Source: Helicobacter sp. (lineage in GTDB: Bacteria > Campylobacterota > Campylobacteria > Campylobacterales > Helicobacteraceae). Taken from it: 5,100 nucleotides of DNA. Both the position numbers and the translations under genes were made by a program. The stretch covers positions 1 through 5,100 of the forward strand of contig JAAVGZ010000010.1 of the NCBI GenBank assembly GCA_014799985.1, read 5' to 3'. Under the pieces are notes generated by a model. It was not told where the DNA came from and searched no databases. It saw only the letters and a list, made by a program, of their open reading frames with translations. This document shows positions 4,990 to 5,100 of this stretch, piece by piece; the stretch's first letter is position 1; each line of letters starts with the position of its first letter.

Positions 4990-5089
4990 TCGTTGCGAGG
5001 CATTAGCGTTGCAATCTAACGGCATGGAATCTTTACATGATTCTAGCTTCGCACACGGTTGGTTGCCACGCTCGTTACACTCGCTAGAA
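4990..5089. repeat. intergenic dispersed-repeat-like block with nested inverted repeats
   Basis: GTTGCGAGG (4992-5000) and GTTGCAATCT (5009-5018) can pair over 5-7 bp, GAATC (5027-5031) pairs with GATTC (5039-5043), and TTCTAGC (5041-5047) pairs perfectly with GCTAGAA (5083-5089). The words TTGCGAGG, GCAATCT and TTGCCACGCTC recall dispersed intergenic repeats (TTGCGAGG...GCAATCT) I have seen in several bacterial genomes including Helicobacter relatives. Only one copy is in this window, so the repeat status is inferred. Confidence 0.4.
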
Positions 5090-5100
5090 AAAAAAAAAAA
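5088..5100. repeat. homopolymeric A tract, at least 13 A, running off the window
   Basis: Every base from 5088 to 5100 is A and the run continues to the window edge, so its real length is unknown. Such tracts are length-variable by polymerase slippage and in Helicobacter relatives often sit in or before phase-variable genes. A contig end or sequencing artefact is also possible. Confidence 0.8.

Larger units (their letters stand above)
4875..5100. other. non-coding spacer rich in inverted repeats, no gene seen
   Basis: No open reading frame with a plausible ribosome binding site and protein-like composition is seen on either strand. The stretch holds a duplicated TTGGCGC (4897-4903 and 4917-4923), a long two-tier palindrome (4921-4981), a repeat-like block (about 4990-5089), and a terminal poly-A run. 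The two hairpin regions are listed separately. Confidence 0.6.

Noticed and set aside
4875..5100. CRISPR array or tRNA in the repeat-rich right-hand spacer
   Set aside because: There are no regularly spaced direct repeats, and no cloverleaf with a T-arm (GTTCRA) is visible.

Overview
The window reads as a fragment of a chromosome from a flagellated bacterium, most likely in the Campylobacterota (Helicobacter relatives). This rests on three things: a FlgL-like C-terminus at the left edge, a DnaQ-family exonuclease with an N-terminal extension, and spacers full of GATTCT/AGAATC words with AT-rich, TATAAT-type promoters that lack clear -35 boxes. The coding DNA is GC-rich by eye for that group, so the taxonomic call is an inference and the genus is left open.

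Layout, left to right: (1) the 3' end of a flagellar hook-filament junction gene (flgL) on +. (2) A 10-bp perfect hairpin in the spacer before a convergent gene. (3) A small minus-strand gene (263-712) for a predicted secreted, Lys/Glu/Ala-rich protein of unknown function. (4) A 222-bp divergent promoter region. (5) A two-gene + strand operon, aldehyde dehydrogenase (935-2443) then zinc alcohol dehydrogenase (2453-3514), with the second ribosome binding site overlapping the first stop codon. (6) A convergent minus-strand operon, trpF (4844-4257) then a dnaQ-like exonuclease (4273-3494), overlapping each other by 17 nt; dnaQ overlaps the alcohol dehydrogenase 3' end by 21 nt. (7) A right-hand non-coding stretch (4875-5100) made of nested inverted repeats, ending in a run of at least 13 A.

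The two dehydrogenases together can convert a primary alcohol to an aldehyde and then a carboxylic acid, giving two reduced nicotinamide cofactors (or the alcohol step can run in reverse to detoxify aldehydes). trpF supplies one step of tryptophan synthesis, and the exonuclease most likely acts in DNA proofreading or repair; their overlap suggests co-transcription, not a shared pathway.

No clearly new multi-gene system is visible. The points most worth a second look are the orphan secreted protein, the two A tracts at the end of trpF where losing one A would fuse TrpF in frame to the exonuclease, and the palindrome-rich right-hand spacer with its poly-A tract.
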